From NCBI GenBank assembly GCA_023213395.1, contig CM041465.1:113033741-113097740 (forward strand): a stretch of DNA of 64,000 nucleotides. Direction: 5' to 3'. Each line of letters starts with the position of its first letter. Position 1 is the first letter of the stretch. Position numbers and translations under genes: made by a program. The notes beneath the pieces are model-generated. The model searched no databases. It was not told where the DNA came from and saw only the letters and a program-made list of their open reading frames with translations. Source of the stretch: Cycas panzhihuaensis. Its lineage: Eukaryota > Cycadophyta. Positions 12,241 through 23,940 of the stretch are shown here, piece by piece.

Positions 12241-14365
12241 AACCTACCATTGAATACATCTAATAGTAAATAGTTTTCTCAATATCCTTGAGTCCACAAA
12301 AGACATATATGGGGTGGTAACTTCAGGAGTCCTAACCATTCCCCTTACAAGGATAGAAAATAGGGTCACTAATTCAGGATATTATCTTATTAATATGAAA
12401 ATTAGTTTTAAGTATGATCTTATTTATGAACAAGGATTTCTTTTAATAACAATTGGAAAATAACTTAGAAATATAATAATAAATTAAATGAAATAAGCTT
12501 TAAATAAAATGAAATTAAAATAAATAACTTTAAATAAAGTAAGTTAAAATATATGAGAGTTAGAGTGCTATTTTATTTGTAAAACATTGTCTAAAATGTT
12601 TACTTCATTCTCAAAGGGTAAGCCTACATAAATTTAGCCAAAAACACTTATAAACCTTAAATTTAAAAGCAAAAATTTGTTATAATAGGTTAGGATACCA
12701 ATATATCATCAATATGCTTTAATAATTTTAAGAAATTACTTTTAAAAGAAGTGAAAATCTCAAATTAGGACCAAATAAAAGGGATATCTTTAGTAACCTA
12801 AAAGCCTTATAAAATAACTTCAAATTAGAATAAAAATAACTCCAGTACATAGATCTCTGAGTTATCTTTCTAACAGTTCAAACTATTCAAAGAACGAACT
12901 GTTGGTTAGGGAGATATTAAAGAAATAATATAACCAATTACTTATGGCTAAAAATTGAAAAGAGGGCCTTAATCTCTTTAGGAAACATAGGCCTTGGTCA
13001 CTTGGTCACCTCACATGACTTTCCACTGGCATATGAAGGGGACTATTGGATTTCAAATGATATCAAATGTGATTTAGTCCACTTAAAAATAAAATTTATA
13101 AAAAAAAACTTGTAAATTTTAAGATATGCCCCTAAAGAAGGTTAAATCAAGGTTGTATGGAGGGCCCAATGGGACTCAGGGATAACTAGAAGAGGGCCTA
13201 GATGCCAAATAAGAATAAAAAATAGCTTAATTTAATAAAAACCTTTGAATAAATAAAATTCTAAGAAAAAAAATTACATGCCTGTATGAATGATGACAAC
13301 CGAAGGAGAAAAAATTGATTAAACTGATCATTGGAGCGTAGGAGATCGATTGAATTAATTGACACTTAGTTATAGAGATTAAATGTAGAATAATTCCTAC
13401 AAAAACCAAATCAAAACTAGAGTATTTGAGGGCATAGTTTTGGCAAAGGCCATATGAATACACAAAGCCTATACAACTCAAAGAAGGATAAAAAACAACT
13501 AAAGAATGGTCTAAACAATCAATAGGAGACCTATAACCTTATTTGGGGTGATGTTAAGAGAAAATAGAGTATATTTTTTTATTTTTATGTAAAGGCAAGT
13601 AGGACATCAGTAGGACAGAAGAGTGAGCTACCTTTGGATGTGATTTCTCAATCGAGAGGGGACAATTTTTTTATTTATCTAATCTCAATAAAGTAGACTT
13701 GTTGAGGGGCAAAATGAGTGGTCACTTGCTAGTGTTTTGTCCAAGAGTGGAGCTGCACTGGCCTACCAAAGTTTGGGAACTTGAAAAATCTTTAAAATTA
13801 AGCTGAGAACCAATTAAAAAATGATAAAATATTAAATAAAACTTGTATAAATCTATTCCAAATTATTGTTGGGTTGCTTATGCCTACAAATGCTACAAAA
13901 AATCTATAAATTTATTGATTATTTTGAGGGTACAAGTTAATATCATAAATATACATACAATATTTAATATAAACTATATAAAAACTATTGAGCCTATAAC
14001 AAATGTGAGTAAATATTTGAAATATCAATAAAATATAGTTTCCATGATACTTTGTGGTCTATATCGAGGCTTTGGTACCAAATGATAGAGGATGAGGATA
14101 GAGCATAATGATTACAAGGTCACCATTATGAGCAGAATAACAAATTCCAAATATTGGTAGTATTCAAAAACACCTTTGGGTTAAAGACCACTTATTTACA
14201 GCTGATGTTGGGATACATCCCACCATCATACCGACATTTTTAATAAAATAAAATAAAAATTACATGCTTATTGGCTTAAACAATTCAAGTTAGTTATGGT
14301 AGTCTTGTGGTGTCCTTAAGTGGTGTGTATACTTAATTAATATGAAATGAGCATTAATCCCAATA
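12240..14365 (-). mobile_element. Element C3: partial non-autonomous LTR element of the C family
   Basis: The interior shares dispersed blocks with C2: a CCTTATAAAATAACTTCAAA block followed by ATAAAAATAACT near 12800 (compare 26180-26220), AATGAGTGGTCACTT near 13705 (compare 27566) and TTGTTGGGTTGC near 13868 (compare 28408). At 14066-14082 a degraded minus-strand primer site (GGCTTTGGTACCA) abuts a 283-bp LTR-like segment. No 3' LTR or gag-like frame is found on the left, where GC-richer DNA begins, so this is a 5' part only. Confidence 0.6.
14083..14365 (-). repeat. Element C3 5' LTR (degraded)
   Basis: It starts TGATAGAGGATGAGGATAGAG next to the primer-site remnant. It ends GAGCATTAATCCCAATA, which matches the C2 LTR end GAACATTAACCCTAACA with a few changes. 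A palindrome (TGGGAT-AC-ATCCCA, 14209-14222) sits where the C1 and C2 LTRs carry hairpins. Confidence 0.55.
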
Positions 14366-16446
14366 TATAAGAGCTATCCATAAAAAATAAGGAGATAATG
14401 GTGATGATAGAGGTATTAGGAAATTCTCAAATAAAAGTTCTTATCTAACTAGGTGGTCATCTATAACTTATAATAACATGTGATCATCCTAACAAACCTA
14501 TAGACATATTTATAATGCTTAGGATTTGAGGTAATATTTGTTAAGAAGAGGATTAAGGATCAATTAGTGGTCATTATACTCTATATTATATTCTCCAACA
14601 CTAATAGGATGTGCTTACCAATAAAGACATATTACCACTAAAGTTACTAGAGGTAAGATTATATTCTTACTTTAGAGATATAATACCACTTATCAAATTA
14701 TTATACTTTCTTGTATAGGGTTTATTCCATCATGGGAACTAGGGTTAAGTACTCATATTTAGTTGGGATAAATAAGGTTAAATAACTTTAGTACCCAACT
14801 ACATAATATGCTAAATATAACATTCAATATAAAAGGCATTCTTCATAATAAATAAACCAAAACTTTATCTATAGTTCATAACTATGTAGGGGCATATACC
14901 TTACTATATAATAAACATATAGGATATAATATTAATCCATATTATAGAACATATATTAAGAATATATTACTCACTAATACCTACTTCTATAATATTAGTA
15001 TTTAAATGCTTTCATAATTGAAGATAAATTACCTTTCACTACTCCATATTTTTTATAGTATTATCACTTCTTAGAGTAAAAGAAGAGATGAACTTAATTT
15101 TATCAAACAAGAATACTTGTTAACATTAATATATATTCATTACTTATGATTGTTATTATGATCCTCCCCTTGAAGTTTTGCAACATATTAAATTTTAGAT
15201 TATTTTATTATTATGTGAGTTATAAGTCATTGGAGATTATTACTCTCACATCACATATGTTAATTAAATAGAATTTAGATTTTGTTTAAGTCTTGTATTT
15301 ATGCATATATAAGATATTATAAAAATTAAATAAAAGATGATTATGCTTAAGATTCATTAATTACATAAAATTAATTTTTGTTTTATTCAATAGTATTCAT
15401 TTTATTTTAGGTTCTCCATTCATGTTATGTTAACTTCAGTAGTTCTACACAGTATCAAAGTTGTTTATAGAATTTTTTAATATGTTGTAACACTCTATTA
15501 AGTTGATGAATTTAATTCTTTTTAAACAAATTTTAGGTAGCATGTTATAGAAATTTATTAAAGTAGGTATGTAGGTTTTTAGTTGTTCATATAGAGGCAC
15601 TCTCCTATATTGGTTATTTTTAAACTAGTCATCTCAGTATTATTAAGCAGAGAAAACTAATTATTCTTCAAGGGGGAGCAATTATTAACTAGTTGTAGAT
15701 GCTTCTTTAATCAATTAATGATATAATATTTAAAGGTTGTAGATACCCATCCATACTTTAAAGTATGATTTTATTATACTTTTTTTTTAACACTATGAAC
15801 TCTATAATTTTTTTTATATGATTTGTAATATTTTATTATATGCTTGCATGTTATGTTAATCACTAACATGTGAGTTACATGTAATTAGATTGAATGGTGA
15901 ACTTCACTTAGTTTATTAAGTATACTTTGATATATGTAAATCAACTACATGCAATATGAGAAATAGTGACATGTGGGCAAGTAGATAGGACATGCAAATA
16001 GACCTCGTATAGTAAATGTACTTATATATAGACAGATAAAAAGACCTATGTTGAAACCTATTAACTTCCACATATACGTAAAGACAAATCCCTTCAAATA
16101 GACCTCTATTAAATATAGTACCTTGAGTAATGATTAGAAAAAAAAAACATATTAAGTATTGAAAGGACCTCTTGAATAAAGTGATATTTGAGCACTAAAA
16201 TGTAAGGACCGATCTCCATTAGAATTAGAGATGTGATGAATGATAAAATAAATACACTAAAAAAACCTCCTTTACACCTTCAAAAGGGGATTTTGATTGA
16301 AAATAGAATATTTATTAAAAATATTCTTAAAAGTATATAGTATAATTTTTAAATTATACCAAAGAATGGTTTTTTAAATATGATGCCTTCATAACCTCAA
16401 AAACAACTTGTGCATAAACCAATGAAGTAAAATCACTCTTTTTTTC
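14366..16446. other. AT-rich intergenic stretch, no gene
   Basis: No coding frame or complete element is recognised. Near 15440-15466 the string TTCTACA followed by CAGTATCAAAG faintly resembles an LTR end plus a primer site, but no partner LTR is seen. A CAAATAGACCTC motif occurs at about 15995 and again at about 16097 in similar context, a weak duplicated block. The last five bases (TTTTC, 16442-16446) are the left target duplication of element B. Confidence 0.4.
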
Positions 16447-16744
16447 TATTATAGTGGTATCTTAACTAAACTTAACTAATATTTATGTGGTATATATGTG
16501 TAAATATTTTAATATAATGTAATTTATTATTACATAGGCCAACAAATGTAATACGTAAGGCACTTATGGATGTATTTAAAGGGATCTAGAGTCCATTATA
16601 CATTATACTTTTATATCAATGTAATCAATATTTTTTATGGTAACTTTTTATCAAATGGATTTCCATATTAAATTTTCATTGTATGCTTATTCATTTTATT
16701 CTTATTGTGCATATAAATGATCTATTTATTTATGGTTTCTAATA
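16447..16744 (+). repeat. Element B 5' LTR
   Basis: It begins TATTATAGTGGTATC (the expected TG has become TA) and ends TTTCTAATA. It aligns with the 3' LTR at 32221 through ACTAATATTTATGTGGTATA and TTTAAAGGGATCTA. Confidence 0.87.
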
Positions 16745-16758
16745 TGGCATTAGAACAG
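16745..16758 (+). promoter_or_regulatory. Element B primer-binding site (initiator tRNA-Met)
   Basis: TGGCATTAGAACAG follows the LTR and corresponds to TGGTATCAGAGCNN with a few changes. Confidence 0.75.
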
Positions 16759-18358
16759 ATGGTTGTGCACAAGTGGGCATGTGTTAGGCAAAGTATTCAT
16801 ATCATAGGTTGCTAGGTAGTGCTAGCTCAAACTTTTATTGAGGATCGACTTCTCTGACAATCGAAAGAGCAACCACAACTTGTAATAACCATTTAGAAAC
16901 TCTTAGTGCCTTCAATTATTTGTTATTATAGGTTATTGAGACTCTATTATAGTAGAGAGGCTACAGATGGAGGTGGTGCATATGTAGTAAAGGTGTTAGC
17001 TATGAACATATTACTATAGATTAGTGTATCACTATTTGTTAAGCTTGTCATTATTCTAAGTTCACATGGATGGAGAAGATGTCAAACCTTATCATTATTA
17101 TGTTATCGTAGAGAAGTAGTAGACATGGAGTAATTTCTAGCCAACAGGGTCAAGTTTGTAGTTGTAGAGATTGAGTATCAAGATTTATGTCTAATTCTAA
17201 CTAAGGAGATCATGGAGTGAGGTTGCTCACATCACTTTATTTCTTACCATGGAGATTATGGAGGAGTCATTGACATTCTTACTAAGGTTATAAGTTATGT
17301 AGGTGATGTTAATCATAAAGATATAAAGACATAATTGTAGTTGGAATTAAAAGAAAAGAGGATATTTTCCATCCATTGAGGATGCAAAGTTGTTGACCTT
17401 TCTATATTAATGGAGTTGCAAAAGTGGAGATGAGGTTGTAACCACCATGGAAGTCAAGAGAATCTCATGGAAGAGCATTGTATATTTTGCCTACAAAGTA
17501 GCATCTACCCTTAATGAGATCTCTAGTGTTATAAAGACGTAGATCGTGATTGTTATTAGTGGTCATACTACCCATTGCAAGGCATTTATGAAGATGTTAA
17601 ATGCTTGTCTCTAAGCTATATCTATAGTGAAAAGGACATAGCTATAGGAATCAAGATCCTTTGCATGAAGTCATAGCTAAAAATATCACGTAAAGATAGA
17701 GCTGAGTTTGTCATTAATATTTATGATATTTTTCAAAGGTGTTTCACTATTATATTTCTCCCTTTTTTTAAGTTGAAATATATATGATTTGATATATTAT
17801 AAATCACAATTAAGAGATGGTATCTTTACAATAAATGAGCCATTTTTGTATGATATAAGATTGAAGGCATTTCATACCTTTTTTCCATGATGTAATGATA
17901 GGTTTCATTGAAGGTTTTTCATGGATAAGTATATAAGGTATTTCCTTTCTATTTCATTGATTTATAAAGTGCAAATTTCTTTATGAGCATATTTCATTGA
18001 GGATTATAAAGGGTGCCTTACATTGATAAAGGGAAATTTTCATTGGTTTCAAATTAGCATTCTTTTATTGAAATGTATGAGTGATCTAAGTAAATATTTA
18101 TTGATCATTACATTTTAATATTATATTCATTCTAGAATGATAATTTTTTTATAGGATATATACCAGTGTTTTATTAAAATTAGACTTGTGAAGAGTTTAG
18201 AAAAGTCCTTTCATTGAGAAATCTTTTGGCCCATTTATAAGTGGGCATCAGTCTTAGTAAAGCCTTTATATTTGAGGTTGTTGAAATAGAGTATTTTTTA
18301 ATGAAATATAGTCTGTCAAAGGTTGGTTTAGGTTCCTCATGTTTATTCTTTTTACATC
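16759..18358 (+). other. Element B long leader
   Basis: About 1.6 kb without a recognisable protein. The first part aligns with the element D leader (shared TAGGTT..T.GGTA.TG.TAGCT pattern near 16805 and 35289). The last 500 bp repeat the motif TTTCATTGA many times. Confidence 0.6.
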
Positions 18359-18795
18359 ATGGAGAAGTTGGTTCTTTTGGTTGTTTTTCATAGAAATAAC
18401 TTCAATGAGTGGAAGGCAAATATGGAATTAGTCCTTATGGTTAACCAACTTTGGGGTATTACCAAATCCAAAATATTAGTTCTTCCCTTATATAAGAAAG
18501 AACATATACATGATAAGAAAAAATAGTCCATGGGTCTGGGATTACTTAAGTTGTCTTTGGCCCTAAACTAGATAGATTTAGTCTACAATCTTAAAACTTT
18601 ACACAAGATCTAGACTAAGATATATGAGATGTTTGGGAAGAAGAAAACTAACCATTATATTTCTCTTATGATGGAATTATTGAATTCAAAGGAAAAGAAT
18701 GAGAACAATATTAGTGCATACTTGAATAAGATCACTAATTTAAGGAATAGATTAGATGAATTCATATCAAACTTAATTGATGATGCACTACTATT
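18359..18795 (+). pseudogene. gag: Element B gag, 5' part
   Basis: The ATG at 18359 opens MEKLVLLVVFHRNNFNEWKA, then LVLMVNQLWGITKSK, KTNHYISLMMELLNSK, NENNISAYLNKITNLRNRLD and LIDDALL, where C1 interrupts the frame. Stops occur at conserved Trp or Gln sites. The frame resumes at 23053 after the insertion with CTCTTTGATATTATCATG (LFDIIM), continuing the LLFVIIMS block of the family. Confidence 0.87.
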
Positions 18796-19784
18796 TTAAG
18801 ATTAATAGCATGAAGAGTAGAGCAGAGCAATGAACATAAATATCAATCTATATTGCTATTACAAATTAACATATAATAGAAAATATTCAACCCATATTTG
18901 CTCAGAGTATGACAAATTTATAATGGAGGGTGGTGTTAAAGAACACCAGGGGTTTTGGCCCCAAAGTATAATTAAGAGGAGGGTGGGATCCCTCCTTAAC
19001 TTTGGATTCAAATCAATATAAAATAATAAACAACTTAACAATATAATTATTAAGAAGACAAGGTCCCAATAACCTAAAACTACCACCAAGATCTAAATTA
19101 TTTTGCAACTAGTTATAGGAATCGAAACTGAAATTTAACATACAAGTTCTTAAACTAGAGATAATACAATAAAATGAATAAGAAATCTAAGAATCATATA
19201 TACACCTGATATAACATGGTAAAACCCTAACAATGTGCTAGGGAAACATCCATACAGGAAAGGTATCGATCTTTATTATCAAAGAATGGAGAAATGTATA
19301 CAATCTGTAGCAGAGTGATGACAACAACAATAACTAGTTGCCCAACTCCTCATAGTACATCCAATACATCAAACATAATGAAAAAACACCCTAAATTGGG
19401 CTACATGAGAGAGTCATACAAGGCACAAATCTTGATCATAGAATCTATAGTATTTTGAGTGAATGACCCTAATTCTCTTTACAATTTAGCATGCTTTTCA
19501 GTGCTAGTTTTTTGGGTTAGGGGGCTATCACCCCTGAACCCCCTCTTTATGGAGGGCATTCCAACATCCCTTGCACCCCCCCAGCTAAGGGGGGTAGGAT
19601 CCCCCCTTGGAACCCACTACAGAAGTTCAGGGGGGAAACTGCACTGCCAACTTGCCAAAATTTTAGCCTCCAAAACATTATTGCCACATTATCTAACAAG
19701 AATAATACTCACCAACATACCATTAAGGCATGTACAATTGCATATTCTTATTGTTAGTTTAGGTGATGAATATTAACCCTAAAA
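18796..19784 (-). repeat. Element C1 3' LTR, enlarged by an insertion
   Basis: Outer parts (18796-19039 and 19698-19784) match the other C1 LTR. It carries three hairpins: GGTGTT-AAAG-AACACC (18932-18947), GGGG-TTTTGG-CCCC (18949-18962) and AGGAGGG-TGGGAT-CCCTCCT (18977-18996). The end TTAACCCTAAAA corresponds to TTAACCCTAACA in C2. Confidence 0.85.
19040..19697. mobile_element. About 655-bp insertion in the C1 LTR (possible solo LTR of a related family)
   Basis: This block is absent from the other C1 LTR and from both C2 LTRs. Its right edge reads CTAACA, so its reverse complement opens TGTTAG, like an LTR end. It contains its own hairpins, GGGG-CTATCA-CCCC (19521-19534) and AAGGGGGG-TAGGAT-CCCCCCTT (19587-19608), whose positions and six-base loop recall the second and third hairpins of the C1 LTR. 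TAACA occurs on both edges. The exact boundaries are uncertain by a few bases. Confidence 0.55.
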
Positions 19785-19800
19785 TTCTCCCCCTTAATAT
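19785..19800 (-). promoter_or_regulatory. Element C1 polypurine tract
   Basis: On the minus strand GAATATTAAGGGGGAGAA directly precedes the 3' LTR. The same AAGGGGGAGAA core sits at the equivalent place in C2. Confidence 0.8.
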
Positions 19801-20440
19801 TCATTATGTACATCTTGAACTTCTCTTTGAACTTGTGATACTTATACTTCAGGAATACTTTGAATACATGTCCTTTAGCTTCATCATCTTTGGAGTCAAC
19901 ATCAACTTACAATATTTTCCTTTTAGTAATATGTGTCTTAAATGGTTTCTAAGTATGTGTGGCTTGATTCAAATGAGTAGGAGTGGCTTTGTCAAGATAT
20001 TTATTATTTCTATTAATCAAGTCTAAGGTACATACAACTTTATCAAATGCAAGATTAAAGTCATCGACATTATTAGAGTCTTTACTAGTATATGCAACAT
20101 TAGTATTTTCAACAAAGTTCATCTGCTCTAACATCTATCTCACAAGAAAATCATCAATATAATTAGTAATATTTAATTCCAAAGTATCTCCCCCATAAAC
20201 TAATTCTAAGGTATTCCATGTAGATTTGGAAGTAGTTAACTCACTTATGCTAGAAAATATATTGTCATCTATTGTAGAAAATAATAGGGCTAAGGCCTCA
20301 TTATCCTTTTTTATGTCTTCTTTGACTTTTGATTCATAACCATCTTTTATAAAATTCAACAAAATTTTAGAGATAAGAAGTGTTTTCATCAAATTCTTTA
20401 GAGATAAAAAACTAGTGCCATTAAACATGGGAATCGTCAT
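19801..20440 (-). pseudogene. gag: Element C1 gag-like frame next to the 3' LTR
   Basis: The minus frame from 20440 reads MTIPMFNGTSFLSLKNLMKT, then KKDNEALALLFSTIDDNIFS, TSKSTWNTLELVYGG and NITNYIDDFLVR, and then a stop. This is the N-terminal DUF4219/UBN2-type part of copia gag. A further broken frame (MLEQMNFVENTNVAYTSKDS, 20134-19949) leads to HVFKVFLKYKYHKFKEK just before the polypurine tract. No zinc knuckle is seen. Gag normally lies near the 5' LTR; here it is the last thing before the 3' LTR. It may supply particle protein or be a relic; function is unknown. Confidence 0.75.
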
Positions 20441-22716
20441 ATCATCCAGATAGGGGCCATTATAAGAGACTTTAATACATAATCCAAAATGATGGTCTTA
20501 ATGAACAAATGGGAAGCCTCTTAACCTCAAATGAATAAATGACTTGAAATATGCAATAAGTCTATTGTTATAAGAACTTTCAATCACAATTTTAACATAG
20601 ATTCTTCTTTAATTAATGAAAGATAATAACTTACCAACAAAGAATATATATCCTTTGAAATAATAAATTAATCCCTAATATGCAATAAATGTCCTTTTAA
20701 GCAAGATAAATGTTCTTTTAGAATGAAAATAATATTCAATCAATGATCCTTTCGAAAGGTGAAATATATATGAATCTTAAAGAAGGAAAAGCCTAACAAT
20801 GAGCTTATAGTTATGCACTATAATGTACTTTTGAGCTTTGAAATATAATACTCTTAAATCAACTTGAATATGCTTTACTAGTGAGTCAAGATAACTTGAA
20901 ATATATATAAACCTTCCAATAAATACCTCTTTGATCAATGAGAATATAATTTAGTAAATGAAAAAATGATCCTTGAATGATCTTAATGCAGCTTGAAAAG
21001 CTTTGAAGAGTCAAAGGAATGACTTTGAATAAGAAGAAAAAAATATGCATTAAAGAGCTTTAGAATCAACTTTATAAGCTAGAATATGAAATGATAGCTT
21101 TAGAATATGGTTAGAAGATGTTTGAATACACCAGTTTAATGCTTTTATTATCAAAGAGGCTCCTTCTCTTTAGATAGAGCTCAATGACTGTAGAATTGAG
21201 TTATGAGCCTCTAAAATTTGTAAAATAAATATCAACACTTGATTAGTAGCTTAATAATAAATAAATATACTAAATTAGAATAAAAAATTATTTAAAATAT
21301 TTGAAAAATAGGTCAACTTAAGACCAAATAGAACTCTTGATTTTATTAGCCTCAAATTCCTATAAAATAGTGTTAGATCTCAATGAACCTATTCTAATAC
21401 ATAGATAATAAAAAAAACTTTCAAACGGATCCAACCATTCGAAAAACAAGCTCTTGGATCAAAAGTTATAAGGAAAAACATACATTGACATGTTTATGAT
21501 AAAAATTATAAAGGGGGTAGGGTTAAGCCCCTTAACTAAGAAGCCCCTAGTCATGCGGAAGCCAATGAGATCGCCTACTAGGCTCTAAAGTAGCACTCTG
21601 ATTTCAAAACTTATGAAATATAGATTTTCTTTTTAAAAAATTAAATTTTATAAAAAGTAACTTATATTATTTGGATTCCTCCCTTTAGAATGAAAATTAA
21701 GGTCATATGAGAGCTCCTATATGACCGCATACCAAATGGAGAGGTGCTACATGCTAATCAAATAGATTTGAAATCAATATTAAATTTAATTAAATTTTAT
21801 ATAGACTTTAGAAAAAAAATAAAATATTTTAAATTAAAAAAAGCATGCATTAATGGCATCTACGTAGATGCAAAAAACACGATTTAAATTATTATGAATC
21901 CATCAAAATTTATATCAATTCAACCATGGAGGGGGGAAACTAGATCTTATCTAAAATTATATATCAATATATGTAAAATATATTCAAATAATTAAAAAAT
22001 AAACGGAGAAAATGATGTGTTAACATGCAATAGTTGATGCAGAGAAATTCATGCAAAAAATTCATCAAAAAACATGATCAATTAATCACATAGAGGGTGC
22101 ATAAACTATACCAATATATATTTATAAGAATATATCAAAAAATAAAAATAAAAGATATGAATTGAAAACCATGTTACAGAGTTATTAGGTAGCCAGTGCT
22201 CGATGGTAGAACATAGATAGAAAATGATTAAAAAATGAGCCTGAAATCTTCTGATAGATGATCTGAGAAGGGTGAAATGACTAGGCACCCTATAATATAA
22301 GGAAGATTTTGAAGAAAATGAAAAAAAAAGGTCAAAACTAAAAGGACAACCAGTGGGTATTTAGAAAACTAATGAGTAGACTAAGATTTAGAAAGGAATA
22401 TGTTACATACAAAAGGATAAGAACTTAAATTGTCTTCTCTATTAGGTGAAGAACTCAATTACAATTAGAATGAGTAGTCATATAGTATAGTTCTAATTGA
22501 TGAATGAGAAGTAGGAATCAAATGAACTCAGGCAAATAGGGCACCGTATAATGAATAATAAATAAAAACATACACACACACACATATAAATAATATAATC
22601 AATAGTTTTATAAGGTTAACTTCAATAATTTGCAATATAGTAGCATATACCTACCACGATACAAAGAGTGGTTATAAATCTCATGAGGAGGATAACTAGA
22701 GTTCTTTAATACTAAA
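20441..22716 (-). other. Element C1 non-coding interior and degraded primer site
   Basis: AT-rich sequence with no recognisable protein in six frames. A short (CA)n run lies at 22570-22586. Immediately inside the 5' LTR, GTTCTTTAATACTAAA (22701-22716) is a decayed version of the C2 primer site GCTCTGATACCAAA. Short blocks recur in C2 and C3. Confidence 0.6.
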
Positions 22717-23052
22717 TGAAGATTAATAACATGGAGAGTAGAGCAAAGTAGTGAACATAAATATCAATCTATATTACTATTACAAATAAACATATAATAC
22801 AAAGTATTCAACCTATATTTGTTCAGATTATGATAAATTTATAATGGAGGGTGGTGTTAAAGAACATTAGGGGTTTTGGCCTTAAAGTATAAATATTTGG
22901 GGGAGGGTAGGAGACCTCCTCAACCATGAATTTAAATTAATATAAAATAATAAACAACTTAACATTAAAATAATTCTCACTAACTTACCATTAAAGCATG
23001 TGTGGTTGCATATTCCTAATGTTGGGTTAGGTAATGAATATTAACCCTAACC
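22717..23052 (-). repeat. Element C1 5' LTR
   Basis: In plus-strand coordinates it begins TGAAGATTAATAACATGG and ends TTAACCCTAACC (336 bp). Hairpin 1 is kept with G-U pairs (GGTGTT-AAAG-AACATT, 22853-22868). Hairpin 3 is weaker (around 22901-22919). It is flanked on the right by CTCTT. Confidence 0.87.
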
Positions 23053-23592
23053 CTCTTTGATATTATCATGTCTAAGTTACTTGGTACATTTGGAACCTTC
23101 CAAACTATTTATTCTAAAGATAAAGTTATGGACAGTGAACCATTTAAGTAATTAAAAAATCAATCTAGTAGAGGATGCCAAGTTGAAGTATTATAAAATT
23201 CTTATTAACTCAAGTTAAAATCACGCTTTGGTCATGAATACATAAAGAAAAGATATTGTTTAGGAGGGTAAGTCTACACAAAATATAAGAAATATATCAC
23301 AAGAGAATAAGAAGTTTATAGGTAACTACAATTACTACAAGAAAGAGGGCTATAAAAAAAAGAATTATTGGTTTAAGAAGTGGGATAAGCACAAGGCTAA
23401 CCAAGATGACAAGGGGGAGAGTATAGTAGCACATTCTGTTAAAGCATCGATATTATTAGATGATTCAAATTAGAAAGACTATTAGATCTTGGACTCCAGT
23501 ACACAAAAACATATCACCTATTAAAAGCAAGACTTTAATGCCTTAGATGTAGGATCAACTGATGCTAATATGATTCTTTGAGATGCTTGTGT
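23053..23592 (+). pseudogene. gag: Element B gag 3' part and protease start
   Basis: This continues gag after the C1 insertion (LFDIIMSKLLGTFGTFQTIY), then a lysine-rich stretch and a zinc-knuckle remnant. The knuckle site reads NYYKKEGYKKKNYW near 23328-23370, where the family has Cys and His at the Tyr positions. The protease region follows, down to DACV, where C2 has inserted. All metal ligands of the knuckle are lost, each by a change that could be C-to-T or G-to-A. Confidence 0.75.
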
Positions 23593-23923
23593 TGAAGGTT
23601 TGTAAAATGATGGAGACGGAGTAGAGCATATATCAAATAATCAATACATTATTGCATTAACATAATAGTCTTTGTATTCAATCCATCTTTGAGAGAGTAT
23701 TACAAATATCCAAAATGAAGGTGGTGTCAATTGATACCAGGGTTTGTCACCCTAGTAAAGATATAGTTTGAGGGAGGAGGGAAACCTCCTCAACCTCCAA
23801 AATTTAAAATATAATAAAATAATGCTTAACTAAAGTAACTTTAACCTTACCTTACTTACCTTCATACGTGCGCATTCACATGTGTAAATGGTAGGAGTGG
23901 GGTGATGAACATGAACCCCAACA
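23593..23923 (-). repeat. Element C2 3' LTR
   Basis: It begins TGAAGGTTTGTAAAATGATG and ends GAACCCCAACA. Hairpins: GGTGTC-AATT-GATACC (23723-23738), GGGT-TTGTC-ACCC (23740-23752) and GAGGAGG-GAAA-CCTCCTC (23772-23789). Confidence 0.92.
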
Positions 23924-23940
23924 TTCTCCCCCTTAATAGT
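23924..23940 (-). promoter_or_regulatory. Element C2 polypurine tract, overlapping the gag-like stop codon
   Basis: The minus strand reads ACTATTAAGGGGGAGAA next to the 3' LTR. The TAA stop of the gag-like frame lies within this tract. Confidence 0.8.

Larger units (their letters stand above)
18796..23052 (-). mobile_element. Element C1: non-autonomous LTR retroelement
   Basis: Read on the minus strand: 5' LTR 23052-22717, degraded primer site, about 2.3 kb without coding, a gag-like frame, purine tract, then the 3' LTR. Flanks CTATT and CTCTT form a target duplication with one mismatch, cut into element B gag. No protease, integrase or RT is found, so mobility would have relied on another element. 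The 3' LTR (989 bp) is about 650 bp longer than the 5' one because of a further insertion. The family is shared with C2 and C3. Confidence 0.87.
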
